From Rhynchopus sp. YZ270_cl-10 (lineage: Eukaryota; Euglenozoa; Diplonemea; Diplonemida; Diplonemidae): a DNA stretch of 64,000 nt. The position numbers and the translations under genes were made by a program. Shown piece after piece: positions 35,476 through 44,562 of the stretch (its first letter is position 1; the number at the start of each line of letters is the position of its first letter). Location of the stretch: the NCBI GenBank assembly GCA_964035575.1, contig OZ037891.1:1-64000 (forward strand), given 5' to 3'. The notes below the pieces were generated by a model that was given only the letters and a program-made list of their open reading frames with translations, was not told the origin of the DNA and made no database searches.

Positions 35476-35477
<2 letters not shown>
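34596..35477 (+). other. 3' UTR of LINE A copy 2
   Basis: Nearly identical to the 3' UTRs of copies 1 and 3. It contains a C/T-rich stretch (34718-34755), a block of pyrimidine-rich sequence and the likely intron. The equivalent region of copy 1 continues ~85 bp further to its poly(A). Confidence 0.75.
35037..35215 (+). other. Likely spliceosomal intron in the 3' UTR of LINE A copy 2
   Basis: CACAG|GTAAGC donor, TACTAAA at about 35168, TTTTTATTTGTTTGTGTGTTACAG acceptor tract. An alternative acceptor is at 35394-35395 (TTATTTGCAG). Confidence 0.55.

Positions 35478-35535
<58 letters not shown>
35478..35535 (-). other. Poly(A) tail of LINE family B
   Basis: A 58-base T-run on the plus strand, joined directly to the truncated 3' UTR of LINE A copy 2. 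It shows that B inserted here in antisense by target-primed reverse transcription. Confidence 0.85.
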
Positions 35536-35536
<1 letters not shown>

Positions 35537-36320
35537 TTCCACATCAAACTGGACAGGGCAAGGGGGGTACGTTTATAATGCACATGAAAGGCGCTTGGTC
35601 CGAGCGAAGCGAGGGCCAAAAGTCTTACAATCAGTACATGTGCCGGTTTAGTTAGAACGAGGCACAAAAGTGAATTAAACGAGGGAGATATTTGTCATCA
35701 GCATGTCGCCCTATTATGTATCGTTGTTTGCCGAGCGAAGCGAGGCATACAACTATATTTAGCTCTATGACAATTTGGGATAAAGGAGGGGTGAACATTA
35801 ACACGGGAGAGGCAGGGGTGAATATAGACTGTCCAGTCTGTGTGGTTTTGCTGTATTTCCAGTATTGGTGCCCAGCTGGTTCTGGAGGGGAGGAAGGGGC
35901 GGGATGGGGCTTTCTTTTTACAATACGAAGTTCCTTTCTTGTTACTTTTGTTTTGTCTCTTGTAGTCTTTTTTGTTTGGATGATTAACGCCAGTAGCGAC
36001 CCCCCATGGAACTCGTAGGGGATGGGGTGGGGGAAAAAATCTCCGTCGCTTACTCCTAGGCCGACGCCCACAGACAAACCGCCTCCTTGGCTTACTCCTG
36101 ACGTTTTCTGTGAGGGGGAAGATTTGGAATTTACATACAAGGGGCTTGACACCAGGGGGATTACACACATGTATCTAATGGGAGGGGTTGGGGGTAAAAA
36201 GGAAACAGGGAACTAAACAGGTGTTGCTACACACAAAAGTTGGGGTGGGGGAAAATAACAGAGAAGGGAAGGGCAACAGTGCCCACATAAACCACAATCA
36301 CAACCAATCGCGAGGCCCTT

Positions 36321-39300
36321 CTATTTGAAGGTCGCCTCCATCATCAGCACCAGGACCGCCCTAAGCGCCCCGTACTGACTCGTCTGCCGTCCTCCGACGC
36401 GCCCCAGCTCCTCCCGCTGATCCCACCACGCGTCCAGCGCCTCGTACGCCACCTCCGGTGCCAAGGGAGTCATTCCCTCTCGCCTGGTCCCTCCCCTGGG
36501 GAAGAAGCAGTCCGCCCACTCTTCGACATTTCTCGGCACCCTGTCCCCTTCCTTCTGGCTGTGTGGGACTAACCCTTTCGCCTCCACATCCGACCCTCGC
36601 GAGATAGGGGGAGAAGGCCGCCTTGCTGTGGTCTCCGCAGACCTGTCCTCCACTACACCGGAGCGACGAGTGTGGTTCCCCTGCGCCCGCCGCGAAGTCC
36701 CAAGGGTGGTCAGCTTCGTCCTTCTTTCCGCGTGGGACTTAGCCGTCCATCCACCAGTCTTCGCTGAACCCAAGTGGTGGTCACCAGTCAGAGCTGTTGG
36801 TGTGGTGTTGTAGCTCTGCTCTGATGGCCCCCAGACGAAGGATTCTGCTGCGGTTGCGGTGTTGTTGTCCATGGTGGTGTCGTGGTCGGCGCAGTCGGCG
36901 GAATCCTCCTCATCCATAACCTCCTCCTTCACCTCCGTTGCCGCGTCCTGTGGGGGAGCTGGGTTGCTGTTGTAGTAGCTACCTCCCACTGTCTGCGATG
37001 TTGTCGGCTGAACTGGCTGAACTGGCTGAACTGGCTTTGCCCTCAGCACACACTTTGCGTTGGCGCTCCCACATCCCTCACACCATGTGCGCTCGCAGGA
37101 ACTACAAAACCAGTGGGGGACACTACATTCGGTGATGAGTGCGCAGTTTTCGCACGTGAGCAATTCCCCCTGTCTCCCCGGGCGCTCCTCCATCCGTGAC
37201 AGCGCTCCGGTGCTGTGGCACTGCATCTCTGGAAGGGGGGTGTCGGGGGCAAGGCTTCGCAGATATGCAAACGTGTTGTCTGTCATGCATAACGGCGAGA
37301 AGTGGCCAGCCTCGTGAGCTCCTGTGTGCAGCACTGCTACGGCCCCGTTCGACTTGCTGGCTGGTCTATGGATGTGCACCTTAGAGTCCGATGACACGAC
37401 CGCCACAATGACTACCTGCAAAGCCCGTGCCAGACCCGCCAGTGCTGTCTGGTCCGCCCACGACCTGCGATCCCTGTTCCCTGCCAGGCTCATCCATCGC
37501 ACCCAGGTCGCGAGGTCGGGCATCGCATTTCTCGCCAGGTCAGCATCTCTCTTCACTCTCTCCACCGCCAGGGACCGAAGGGTCGACGATGTCACCACCT
37601 TCCAGCTCCGCACTGACCAGCACACTGCGTCGAACGCACAGTCTCCTACTCGGAACGGCACGGGCACCTGCGGTCGGGACAGCCCCCACTTCACCAAGTT
37701 GGCCTCCAGTTCGCTGTGGGGGGTTGGGTCCTGTGCTGCTGTCTCTGGCGCCGTTTCCTTCTCGTTGCCTGTCTCTGGCTCCTCCTCCGCACTCACCCTG
37801 ATGTCTCCCTGGTGGTCGTCTGTCACTTCCAGGTTAGGTAGATGGTCGGGGGGCAAGCGTATCAAGTCCCCCTCTTCCGGGTCGACGGTGGGATCTAAGT
37901 CCACACGCTCTCGCAGAGGACCCCTCAGGCAACCAGTCAGAGACCCTCGATCCGTCGCGGCCTTCCCGATCTGTCGCTGCAGCGTCGTCCCTAGCCCCCA
38001 ATTCCACCTCTGTGACATCTCCACTCTGTTCCCAAGCTTCCTGTCCGCTGCGAAACGGAGCATCTGCTGCCATATCGACGCCGCCGCGGGTCCCAGACCT
38101 CCTGTGGTCTCCAGGGCGAAGGGTGTGAACGCCAGCCGCTCCGCCGCACACGCGTCACCATGCTTCTTCCTCTTGGCAGTTTCCGCCTTCGTCGCCGCGT
38201 ACCCCTTCGCGACTGCGGCACCCTGCACCATCGACGCTGACGTCGGCGTCCACACAGTCACATCGATAGCTCGTCCTCTCGACTCCCCGACCCCTGTGGA
38301 CAGCAGAATGTCAGCGGGCTTGTTGTTGCCCAGGATGAGGTGGTTGGGTTCCAGGATGGGGCTCAGACCTGCCTCATTTGCTGCTCCATACACATAATCG
38401 CGTACTGAGTTATGTCGCAGTATACGATGCCCACCCATTCTGCAGGCGAAGATGTGGTCCCCCCTGGTGTCCATGGGCTGGTTGCATTGCCTGCATGAGA
38501 CACCCTCCGCGTATATGGGGAGGTGGAGGCGGAGTCTGGCTGCGGCCTTGAATGCAATCGGAGGGATGTAGTGCTCCCAGGTGGGGGGTGCAGTAAGCCA
38601 GGACCCTGCTTGGGGGAGGGCCAGAGAATTGAGACGCGCCTTGTCGTACGCATCACCCTTGACGAAGAGGTCCCGCAATTGTTCCTCCAGGATCCCTGCA
38701 GACAGATCACGTTGACGCAGGGGGACGGCTGGCTGCAGCTTGGGGTCAATCCTAGCACCTTCAGCCACTTGCTCGTTGTACAGCGTTGCCGTCCGTTCCC
38801 ATCCTTCGGCGTCCCAGGTGAAGCTGGGGTCCAGTTCGGTGCACAGTTGGTGCAGGCCGCTCCTTGCTCCCATGGCTGCTGCAGTCCAGTGGTCGCGGAT
38901 GCGGCGCACGCCCATGCCCCCTACCCTACATGGCAGTGCGGCCTGTCTCCGTGCTTCTTCCGGCAGGCCTCCATCCTCATCACCAAAAAGCGCGGCCAGG
39001 GCAGCGTCTACCTCCTTGTCGTACTGGCTGAGGTACTTGTGGGTGCACGCGTGACCAATGGCTCTCATGTAGAAAACCATGCGTGCAAACCCCTCGCACT
39101 GACGGAGTAATGTCAGTCCAGCCTGCGAGTCAGACACCTTCTGCAGCAGACGCAGTTGCACCGCGAATTCCTCCACCTTCTTCTCCATGTACGCTTCGCA
39201 GTACTCGTCGTCCCCGATTGGCGCCCCCAGGAACGCAAAGCCTCCATACTTCACGCTCATCACTTTTCCTTCACAGGCTGAGCAAGTCTCCGCCAAGTCA

Positions 39301-42300
39301 GTGGTGTGGCTGCACACGGGGAGGCCAGCTCTGTCCAGGTCCAACGGAGTCTGCTGTCCTAGGGCGATGACTTCACACTTTGACAGCTTCACCTTCAGCC
39401 CCAGCTCCGCACTGCGTGTCCTCACTAACTCCAGCGCTCGAGCCACCGCCTCTGGGTTCCCCATGATCGTCCCATCATCGAGGTACCAGATGCTACAGTC
39501 GATGCCCTGGACTGCACGCACTTCGTCTGTCAGTGCTTTGATCCCCAGGGAGAAGAGTAGGGGCCCTGCGGGGTCGCCTTGCTGCGCGCCTCTGGTGGAT
39601 GGGATCATCTCGTCACCATACACTAGCCCGGTGTGGGAGTTGTAGCACCATTCGACCCACGGTGAAATGGACGGGAGATATTTCCTTGTGGCTTCCAGAA
39701 AAGTCTTGCGAAAGATGCTGTTGAATGCGTTCTCGTAGTCAATCTGTACGATCACTTTGTCGCTCCCCTGGTGTCGTTTTGCGTATGCTGCCACAACCAT
39801 TGTCGCCGCTTCCAGTCCACCGTCCACCGCCACCCCAACTTGTCTCCCTGGCAGCAGCACTCCTCGTGCCTTTTCCCTCACAGACGCCACCTCGATCTTG
39901 CTCACGACTCGCCGAAGTGTGTTGCCTGCAGAGATGGGGCGGACGTCGCCTTGGTCACCCTTCTTTAACGCCACCAGAGTAGCTCCTGCCATGAACATAG
40001 CTGTCTCGGAGGGGGCTTTCCCGCGTCGCAGCAGGTCCAGGACTTGCGTCATCAGTGGCAAGATGTTCAGGTCCGGGTGTTTGACCATCCACCCCTTGAG
40101 GTGATCCCCGCGCAGACCAAAGGGACCTGGAGCAGAGCCCTTTGCCATGCTATTTATGGCTTTGAGGGCGGCGATCGGCTTCAGCGGCTCGGAAGCAATT
40201 TCCGGCAGAGAAGTGGCAGGTTGGGGTTCCTCATGGGGGTGCTTTCTGCGGAGGATGTCTGTGGATTCCTCAGTACGCTCTGCCAGCCCACCCTTGTGGA
40301 GGCGGCTCATCCCTGCTGCCATCCTCCCATTCCGCACCTCCCGGACCATCGCCTTCTCCCTTTCTTCCCACGTTGGTTCCTTCCGCTCCTTCTCCTTCTT
40401 CGTACCGCCTGTGCGATTCGCAGCTGCTCGCCACATTGCTGCGATCTCACCTTCTCTCCACTCATCCACATCCTTCTGCCGCAAGACTGCCACCTTCGTC
40501 TTGAGGTGCTTCCCACCTCGCTTCGCCGGTAGGACCAGCTTCGCGAACATGCACAAACGTTTCCAGCTTGCCTCATCGCCAACTGCGGCCACATCCTCAA
40601 GTGCCTGGGTGAACTCCACAGCGGCTGGACGGTCGATGCTCGTGGGGATCGCATCTGTTGTCCTGATGGGGATTTGAGCTATCTCCCACCACTCCGGCAA
40701 GTCAACGTCGTCTGCCTTTTCCACTGCGGTGCGTTCCCTGGGTGTGGGCTTTGCGATCGCCTTTACCAGTTTCGCACACTGAAGACATGTCTCCTTCGAT
40801 GCCGACCGTATCCCCCCACACGCTTCACACTGTCCTAACCCCAACTTGTTGAGGGTGTCGTGGGGGATGTGGTCGCCGGAAGACAGGTGTGCACCGATGT
40901 GTGTGCGCAGGCCGGGAACAGAGAAGGGCTGGGGACGGTGTAGACTGCTTCCGTTGCAACACGGAACAGGGCAGAAGAGCCTCGGTGCATCAGCCCCCAG
41001 AGGAGAAGGCGACTCCTTCGTCATGGCAGGGATGGGTGTTGCTGTTAGGCCTTTCGGGTCAAGCTCTGCGAAGGGGGCCGACTGGACCATTGCCAGGGCG
41101 TTCTTTGGGTCCATTTGCACTTCCTCATAGTGATTATTGAGGAGTGAAACTACCCTGACGCGGCGGTCTTTCTGCGTCCGCAAGTCTTTCGATGAGGCTG
41201 CGGGGTTGATCGTCACCACTGGATTCGGCCCAGGCTGCACTACCGCTATCGTGGTGGACCATGCATTTGCTGCCAGGTGTAGGGTGAGGTGGTTGCCCCA
41301 CACCTCAGGGTTGGTGAGGCCGTCAATGAAGCTTGACAGCTGTGCCTCGGTCTCGAAGTAGCGTCTGAGACCGGTCTTCACCTTCGTGACCCGCGCTCTG
41401 TCAGCCAGCTCAGTGCGTGCTTTGCTGACATCCAAGTACAGCGCGTTCTTCTTACCCAGTAAGGCCACGTACATGCACTCGCCGTTGGCTGCGTTCGGCA
41501 CCCTCTTCCCCCCATGCACCTCGAGGAATGCGTCAAGGTTTGCCGCCTCCTCCGGGTTGATGTCCCCGTCTGCTCCACCTGCCAGCGCCCCGGGCCCCAG
41601 GCTTATGCTCTGAGGTGACAGCTCCCACCCGTCCCCTGTCCCCGCCGGTCGCCTCAACCTCTGCATGAAAACCCACACCCTGCTGGCAAGTACTCGCAAC
41701 CACAGCCTCCCGCTACGTGCTCTGTATCGGCCCTGTAGGAGCCCCTTCCTCAGCAGCACACTCAGCAGCTCTGCGTCCCGGATCAGTGCACAACCCAAAG
41801 CCCGTGGCGCCGATCTCCCAAGCTCATACCCCACGCAAACCAGAGCCCAGATGGCCACCCACTGCAAAGCCACTCTCACAACGGCTGCCCTTATCCTGCG
41901 GAAAAGTTGAGAGGGCGGACGCTTGCATGGCGCCTTGCGCCGACGGAACCTGCTCGCCTGTGCCTTGGTCCAGTTCAAGGACCTGTGACCTCGGCGCGTC
42001 CTCCTGGTCCCCCTCCTACCCACCAGCCACAATATGAGGTGACTGAGGGTAGGGGCGCGTCTGTCCTTCCACATGTCCAGGACCGCGAAAGACACAAACA
42101 CACCCCACTCAGGTGCCTCGGCTACCCAGCGGGGGTCTGGTCGGCGCAGAGAAGAAAGGCGTTCCCAAAGGATGCTCCACCAGTCAAACCCAAGCCCATG
42201 TTCTGCACGCCCCATGTGAACATTGGGGGTGATAAAGGTCCCCCACACCCGTAACGTCACACAGTAACTCTGTCCTTCTCGCCCCGCAAGGCTGGCCCCG

Positions 42301-43340
42301 AACACCAGCATACCTCGCTCACCCCCACCTACAGTGTTGTTGCTGCAGTTGCTGCTGCTGCTGTTGCTGTTGCTGTCGGTGCTGCTGCAGGTGCTGCTGA
42401 TGCTGTTGTTGTTGCTGGTGTTACGGTTGTTGTTGTAGTTGCTGTTGTTGCTGCTGATACTGTCCGCCCGCACATCCTGTGTCCGCCCGCGCATCCGCTG
42501 TCTGCCACCGTTGTTGTAGTTGCTGTTGTTGCTGCTGATGCTGTCCGCCCGCACATCTAGTGTCCACCCGCGCATCCACTGTCTGCCACTGTTGTTGTAG
42601 TTGTTGTTGTTGTTGCTGCTGATGCTGCCCGCCCGCACATCTAGTGTCCGCCCGCGCATCCACTGTCTGCCACTGTTGTTGTAGTTGCTGTTGTTGCTGC
42701 TGATGCTGTCCGCCCGCACATCTAGTGTCCGCCCACGCATCCAGTGTCTGCCACCGTTGTTGTAGTTGTTGTTGTTGTTGCTGCTATCAAAGCTGCAGCC
42801 GCTTGGGTTGTTGGGCACAGGCCTCTTTTTGGGGTAATAATGGGGGGGAATGGGGGTGCACCTGCAGCTTCTGTAGCCGCTGCACATGAAGCCCTTGCGG
42901 CCATTGCTGCAGGTGTAGATGTTGCTGGTGTGGTTGTTGGAGCCGCTATTGTTGCAGTAGACGCTGCCATAGAGGCCATCACTCCAGTCATGGCTGCTCA
43001 TGTTGCTGCAGCGAGAACGTGGTACCTGAGAGTGCTGAGTTGGTGTTGAGGAGCCCACTCGCGATACGTGCCTGCCGCAACCGTGGGAGGTACTGATGTT
43101 GATGGCAGTGCTCCTGCTCACGATGCTGCTGCTCATGCTGCTGCTGCTCATGCTGCTGCTGCACATGCTGCTGCTGCTCATGCTGCTGCTCATGCTGCTC
43201 CTGCTCATGCTGCTGCTGCTGCGCATGTTGCTCATGTTGCTGCACCAGCTTCGGCTGTCACCCCCGCCATCATCCATGGCTCCACACAGGAGCACCATAG
43301 CCCAAAGCTGGGCACTCCACCTGCACATCTTCACCACCAA
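36321..43340 (-). CDS. LINE B polyprotein: OTU-like / zinc finger / RT / endonuclease / OTU-like
   Basis: 2,339 codons, shorter than family A mainly in the N-terminal repeat. Residues 1-335 are low complexity; GGGERGMLVFG (~340) matches family A and may be the functional start (42311). Then: hydrophobic segments (~483-525); OTU-like 1 with NGECMYVAL (~620) and NNHYEEV (~738); C2H2 finger (~785-820) and CxxC pairs (~833-853); RT with RPISAGN, DYENAFN (~1197), QQGDPAGPLLFSL and YLDD (~1284); CCHC/RLE with RHNSVRD, KPADILL and AIDVTVW (~1613-1700); OTU-like 2 with GDCAFDAV (~1898), WADQTALAGLA and GHFSPL (~2012); and a cysteine-rich finger (~2058-2096). All catalytic motifs look intact. No AP endonuclease domain is seen. 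Confidence 0.88.
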   Translation of the reverse strand: MVVKMCRWSAQLWAMVLLCGAMDDGGGDSRSWCSNMSNMRSSSSMSRSSMSSSMSSSSMCSSSMSSSSMSSSIVSRSTAINISTSHGCGRHVSRVGSSTPTQHSQVPRSRCSNMSSHDWSDGLYGSVYCNNSGSNNHTSNIYTCSNGRKGFMCSGYRSCRCTPIPPHYYPKKRPVPNNPSGCSFDSSNNNNNYNNGGRHWMRGRTLDVRADSISSNNSNYNNSGRQWMRGRTLDVRAGSISSNNNNNYNNSGRQWMRGWTLDVRADSISSNNSNYNNGGRQRMRGRTQDVRADSISSNNSNYNNNRNTSNNNSISSTCSSTDSNSNSSSSNCSNNTVGGGERGMLVFGASLAGREGQSYCVTLRVWGTFITPNVHMGRAEHGLGFDWWSILWERLSSLRRPDPRWVAEAPEWGVFVSFAVLDMWKDRRAPTLSHLILWLVGRRGTRRTRRGHRSLNWTKAQASRFRRRKAPCKRPPSQLFRRIRAAVVRVALQWVAIWALVCVGYELGRSAPRALGCALIRDAELLSVLLRKGLLQGRYRARSGRLWLRVLASRVWVFMQRLRRPAGTGDGWELSPQSISLGPGALAGGADGDINPEEAANLDAFLEVHGGKRVPNAANGECMYVALLGKKNALYLDVSKARTELADRARVTKVKTGLRRYFETEAQLSSFIDGLTNPEVWGNHLTLHLAANAWSTTIAVVQPGPNPVVTINPAASSKDLRTQKDRRVRVVSLLNNHYEEVQMDPKNALAMVQSAPFAELDPKGLTATPIPAMTKESPSPLGADAPRLFCPVPCCNGSSLHRPQPFSVPGLRTHIGAHLSSGDHIPHDTLNKLGLGQCEACGGIRSASKETCLQCAKLVKAIAKPTPRERTAVEKADDVDLPEWWEIAQIPIRTTDAIPTSIDRPAAVEFTQALEDVAAVGDEASWKRLCMFAKLVLPAKRGGKHLKTKVAVLRQKDVDEWREGEIAAMWRAAANRTGGTKKEKERKEPTWEEREKAMVREVRNGRMAAGMSRLHKGGLAERTEESTDILRRKHPHEEPQPATSLPEIASEPLKPIAALKAINSMAKGSAPGPFGLRGDHLKGWMVKHPDLNILPLMTQVLDLLRRGKAPSETAMFMAGATLVALKKGDQGDVRPISAGNTLRRVVSKIEVASVREKARGVLLPGRQVGVAVDGGLEAATMVVAAYAKRHQGSDKVIVQIDYENAFNSIFRKTFLEATRKYLPSISPWVEWCYNSHTGLVYGDEMIPSTRGAQQGDPAGPLLFSLGIKALTDEVRAVQGIDCSIWYLDDGTIMGNPEAVARALELVRTRSAELGLKVKLSKCEVIALGQQTPLDLDRAGLPVCSHTTDLAETCSACEGKVMSVKYGGFAFLGAPIGDDEYCEAYMEKKVEEFAVQLRLLQKVSDSQAGLTLLRQCEGFARMVFYMRAIGHACTHKYLSQYDKEVDAALAALFGDEDGGLPEEARRQAALPCRVGGMGVRRIRDHWTAAAMGARSGLHQLCTELDPSFTWDAEGWERTATLYNEQVAEGARIDPKLQPAVPLRQRDLSAGILEEQLRDLFVKGDAYDKARLNSLALPQAGSWLTAPPTWEHYIPPIAFKAAARLRLHLPIYAEGVSCRQCNQPMDTRGDHIFACRMGGHRILRHNSVRDYVYGAANEAGLSPILEPNHLILGNNKPADILLSTGVGESRGRAIDVTVWTPTSASMVQGAAVAKGYAATKAETAKRKKHGDACAAERLAFTPFALETTGGLGPAAASIWQQMLRFAADRKLGNRVEMSQRWNWGLGTTLQRQIGKAATDRGSLTGCLRGPLRERVDLDPTVDPEEGDLIRLPPDHLPNLEVTDDHQGDIRVSAEEEPETGNEKETAPETAAQDPTPHSELEANLVKWGLSRPQVPVPFRVGDCAFDAVCWSVRSWKVVTSSTLRSLAVERVKRDADLARNAMPDLATWVRWMSLAGNRDRRSWADQTALAGLARALQVVIVAVVSSDSKVHIHRPASKSNGAVAVLHTGAHEAGHFSPLCMTDNTFAYLRSLAPDTPLPEMQCHSTGALSRMEERPGRQGELLTCENCALITECSVPHWFCSSCERTWCEGCGSANAKCVLRAKPVQPVQPVQPTTSQTVGGSYYNSNPAPPQDAATEVKEEVMDEEDSADCADHDTTMDNNTATAAESFVWGPSEQSYNTTPTALTGDHHLGSAKTGGWTAKSHAERRTKLTTLGTSRRAQGNHTRRSGVVEDRSAETTARRPSPPISRGSDVEAKGLVPHSQKEGDRVPRNVEEWADCFFPRGGTRREGMTPLAPEVAYEALDAWWDQREELGRVGGRQTSQYGALRAVLVLMMEATFK
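42440..42790. repeat. ~93-bp tandem repeats in LINE B N-terminal region
   Basis: Four units encoding GRQWMRGRTLDVRADS and SSNNSNYNN on the minus strand, with small variations. Triplet phase is kept. Confidence 0.85.
43105..43240. repeat. 12-bp tandem repeats in LINE B N-terminal region
   Basis: Units of CTGCTGCTCATG and close variants, read as Ser/Met-rich sequence in the long minus-strand frame. Confidence 0.8.
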
Positions 43341-43570
43341 GAAAACAAAAAAGTCAAAACAGTAAAAAACAAAAGGACAAGGAAGACAAAATACACGTCT
43401 CTACCTGCACTTCGCCAGAGAGGAACTACTCAACGGCCTTCTCTCTGCCCAGGACACGCCACTAGGAGGCGACAGGTAGGACCCACACAAGGGGGAAAAC
43501 AAGTGGGGGAAAGGGGATAAGGGGAGAAGCAAAGGACAAGATGGGGTAGTGTGTAGCAAAACGTGTGTGC

Positions 43571-43573
<3 letters not shown>

Positions 43574-43605
<32 letters not shown>

Positions 43606-43625
43606 GCCAAGGCTCGCTTTTTTTT
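43574..43625. other. Junction of LINE B 5' end and LINE A copy 3 tail
   Basis: T31 (43574-43604), then GGCCAAGGCTCGC, then T8 (43618-43625), directly followed by the 3' end of LINE A copy 3. In the element sense this reads A-tail, 13 bp, A31, B 5' end. The A31 may be the tail of an element now lost, or the original target. Confidence 0.65.
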
Positions 43626-43954
43626 ATCTACATCCAGTGACAGAGGGGGTACTTACTAGTCAAGCGAGTATGTAAACAGCTAGATGTCCAGACAAGGGCA
43701 CTTTACTATTGTACTGGCAAGACAGTGCCTGAAAACACAGTTAGTGGCACTAAAATAGAAAGCATGTGGGACAACTACAACCAACACTTCCCTGCAAATA
43801 AGCAAAAGGGTCGTATGTGAGTGCAATTTTTCCCAAAAGGAAAAGGGGAGGGGATGGGACGGGAGGGTTGCTCTGTCTACCGGTGTAGTTTTATTTTGCT
43901 TTGTCTTGGGGAGGGGAGGGGAGGAGAAGGAGGGGATTGAGTGAGCCGTTTCCT

Positions 43955-44133
43955 CTGTAACACACAAACAAATAAAAAGGAAGTTCCATAATCTTTTTAG
44001 TAGTTTTCTTTTTGGTGAAAATTTTTGAGAACTTCTGTAAGTGTGACCTGACCCGACTGACTGACACCCAAAGGGTAAAACAACAATAACGCACAACAAA
44101 ATCAACAACAACAATGGTGGGTCTCGTGCTTAC
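43955..44133 (-). other. Likely spliceosomal intron in the 3' UTR of LINE A copy 3
   Basis: Same 179-bp GTAAGC...TACAG arrangement as in copies 1 and 2. Confidence 0.52.
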
Positions 44134-44562
44134 CTGTGGTGGTTTTGAAAAATGAAAAATTGAAATTGACCTTCACAAGGTAAAAATGAAAAACTAAAGG
44201 AGTGAAAAAAGGAACTCAAAGGACAAGAGTTCTGTACAAACTCTACTCTACTGCACAATCTATAAAAGTGGCCCAATGGCTCCTGATGCCACTGGCCTGG
44301 CTCTTAGACAGGTCTTCCTCCGAGACTGCCCTCTACCCTCAGAGCCTCGTCCAAGGGGTAAGGGCCGTCGCTGGGGTAGACCCGTCCTAGCCAGCAGCCA
44401 ACCAAAAATATTAACAAAAAGGAAGGGGGGCGGAAAGGGGGGAAAGGGGGGGCAAACCCCAAAGGATGAAAAGAACAAAAAACACAAAATAAAAAGGGTT
44501 AAAAATAAACATGGGGCAAACTGTCATTCTCACACACTCTCACCCTCTAACTCTCTAACTCT

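Larger units (their letters stand above)
10405..35477. repeat. Large inverted repeat of two LINE A copies
   Basis: Arms of ~12 kb (10405-22643 and 22731-35477) in head-to-head orientation around a centre of under 100 bp. They are nearly identical apart from the insert and repeat-number differences. The pair recurs from 43626 onwards. Confidence 0.85.
22731..35477 (+). mobile_element. LINE family A, copy 2 (plus strand, interrupted, 3' truncated)
   Basis: It starts with three 18-bp repeats, then the same 5' UTR and start codon (22898) as copy 1. It is interrupted at 23157 by a 1,436-bp insert and continues from 24594 to the stop at 34595 and through most of the 3' UTR. The last ~85 bp and own poly(A) are missing: it ends at GCCAGTACA against the 58-base tail of the antisense family B element. 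Coding differences from copy 1 are only a handful outside the repeats, so the two copies are very young or homogenised. Confidence 0.88.
35536..43573 (-). mobile_element. LINE family B, near full length
   Basis: Related to family A with the same domain order but clearly diverged. The 3' UTR is 35536-36320 (with two GAGCGAAGCGAGG motifs), the frame 36321-43340 and the 5' UTR 43341-43573. The 5' flank carries a second T-run (43574-43604) and then 13 bp before the tail of LINE A copy 3, so A and B are packed end to end. Confidence 0.9.

Noticed and set aside
10321-35477. LTR-retrotransposon interpretation of the paired repeats
   Set aside because: The repeats are whole inverted elements with poly(A) tails. 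There is no gag, integrase or RNase H arrangement, and the RT is of the LINE type with an RLE domain.
36321-43340. AP (exonuclease/endonuclease/phosphatase) endonuclease domain in the LINE proteins, which would make them Dualen-like
   Set aside because: No stretch with the expected catalytic motifs was recognised in either family; only the RLE is seen.
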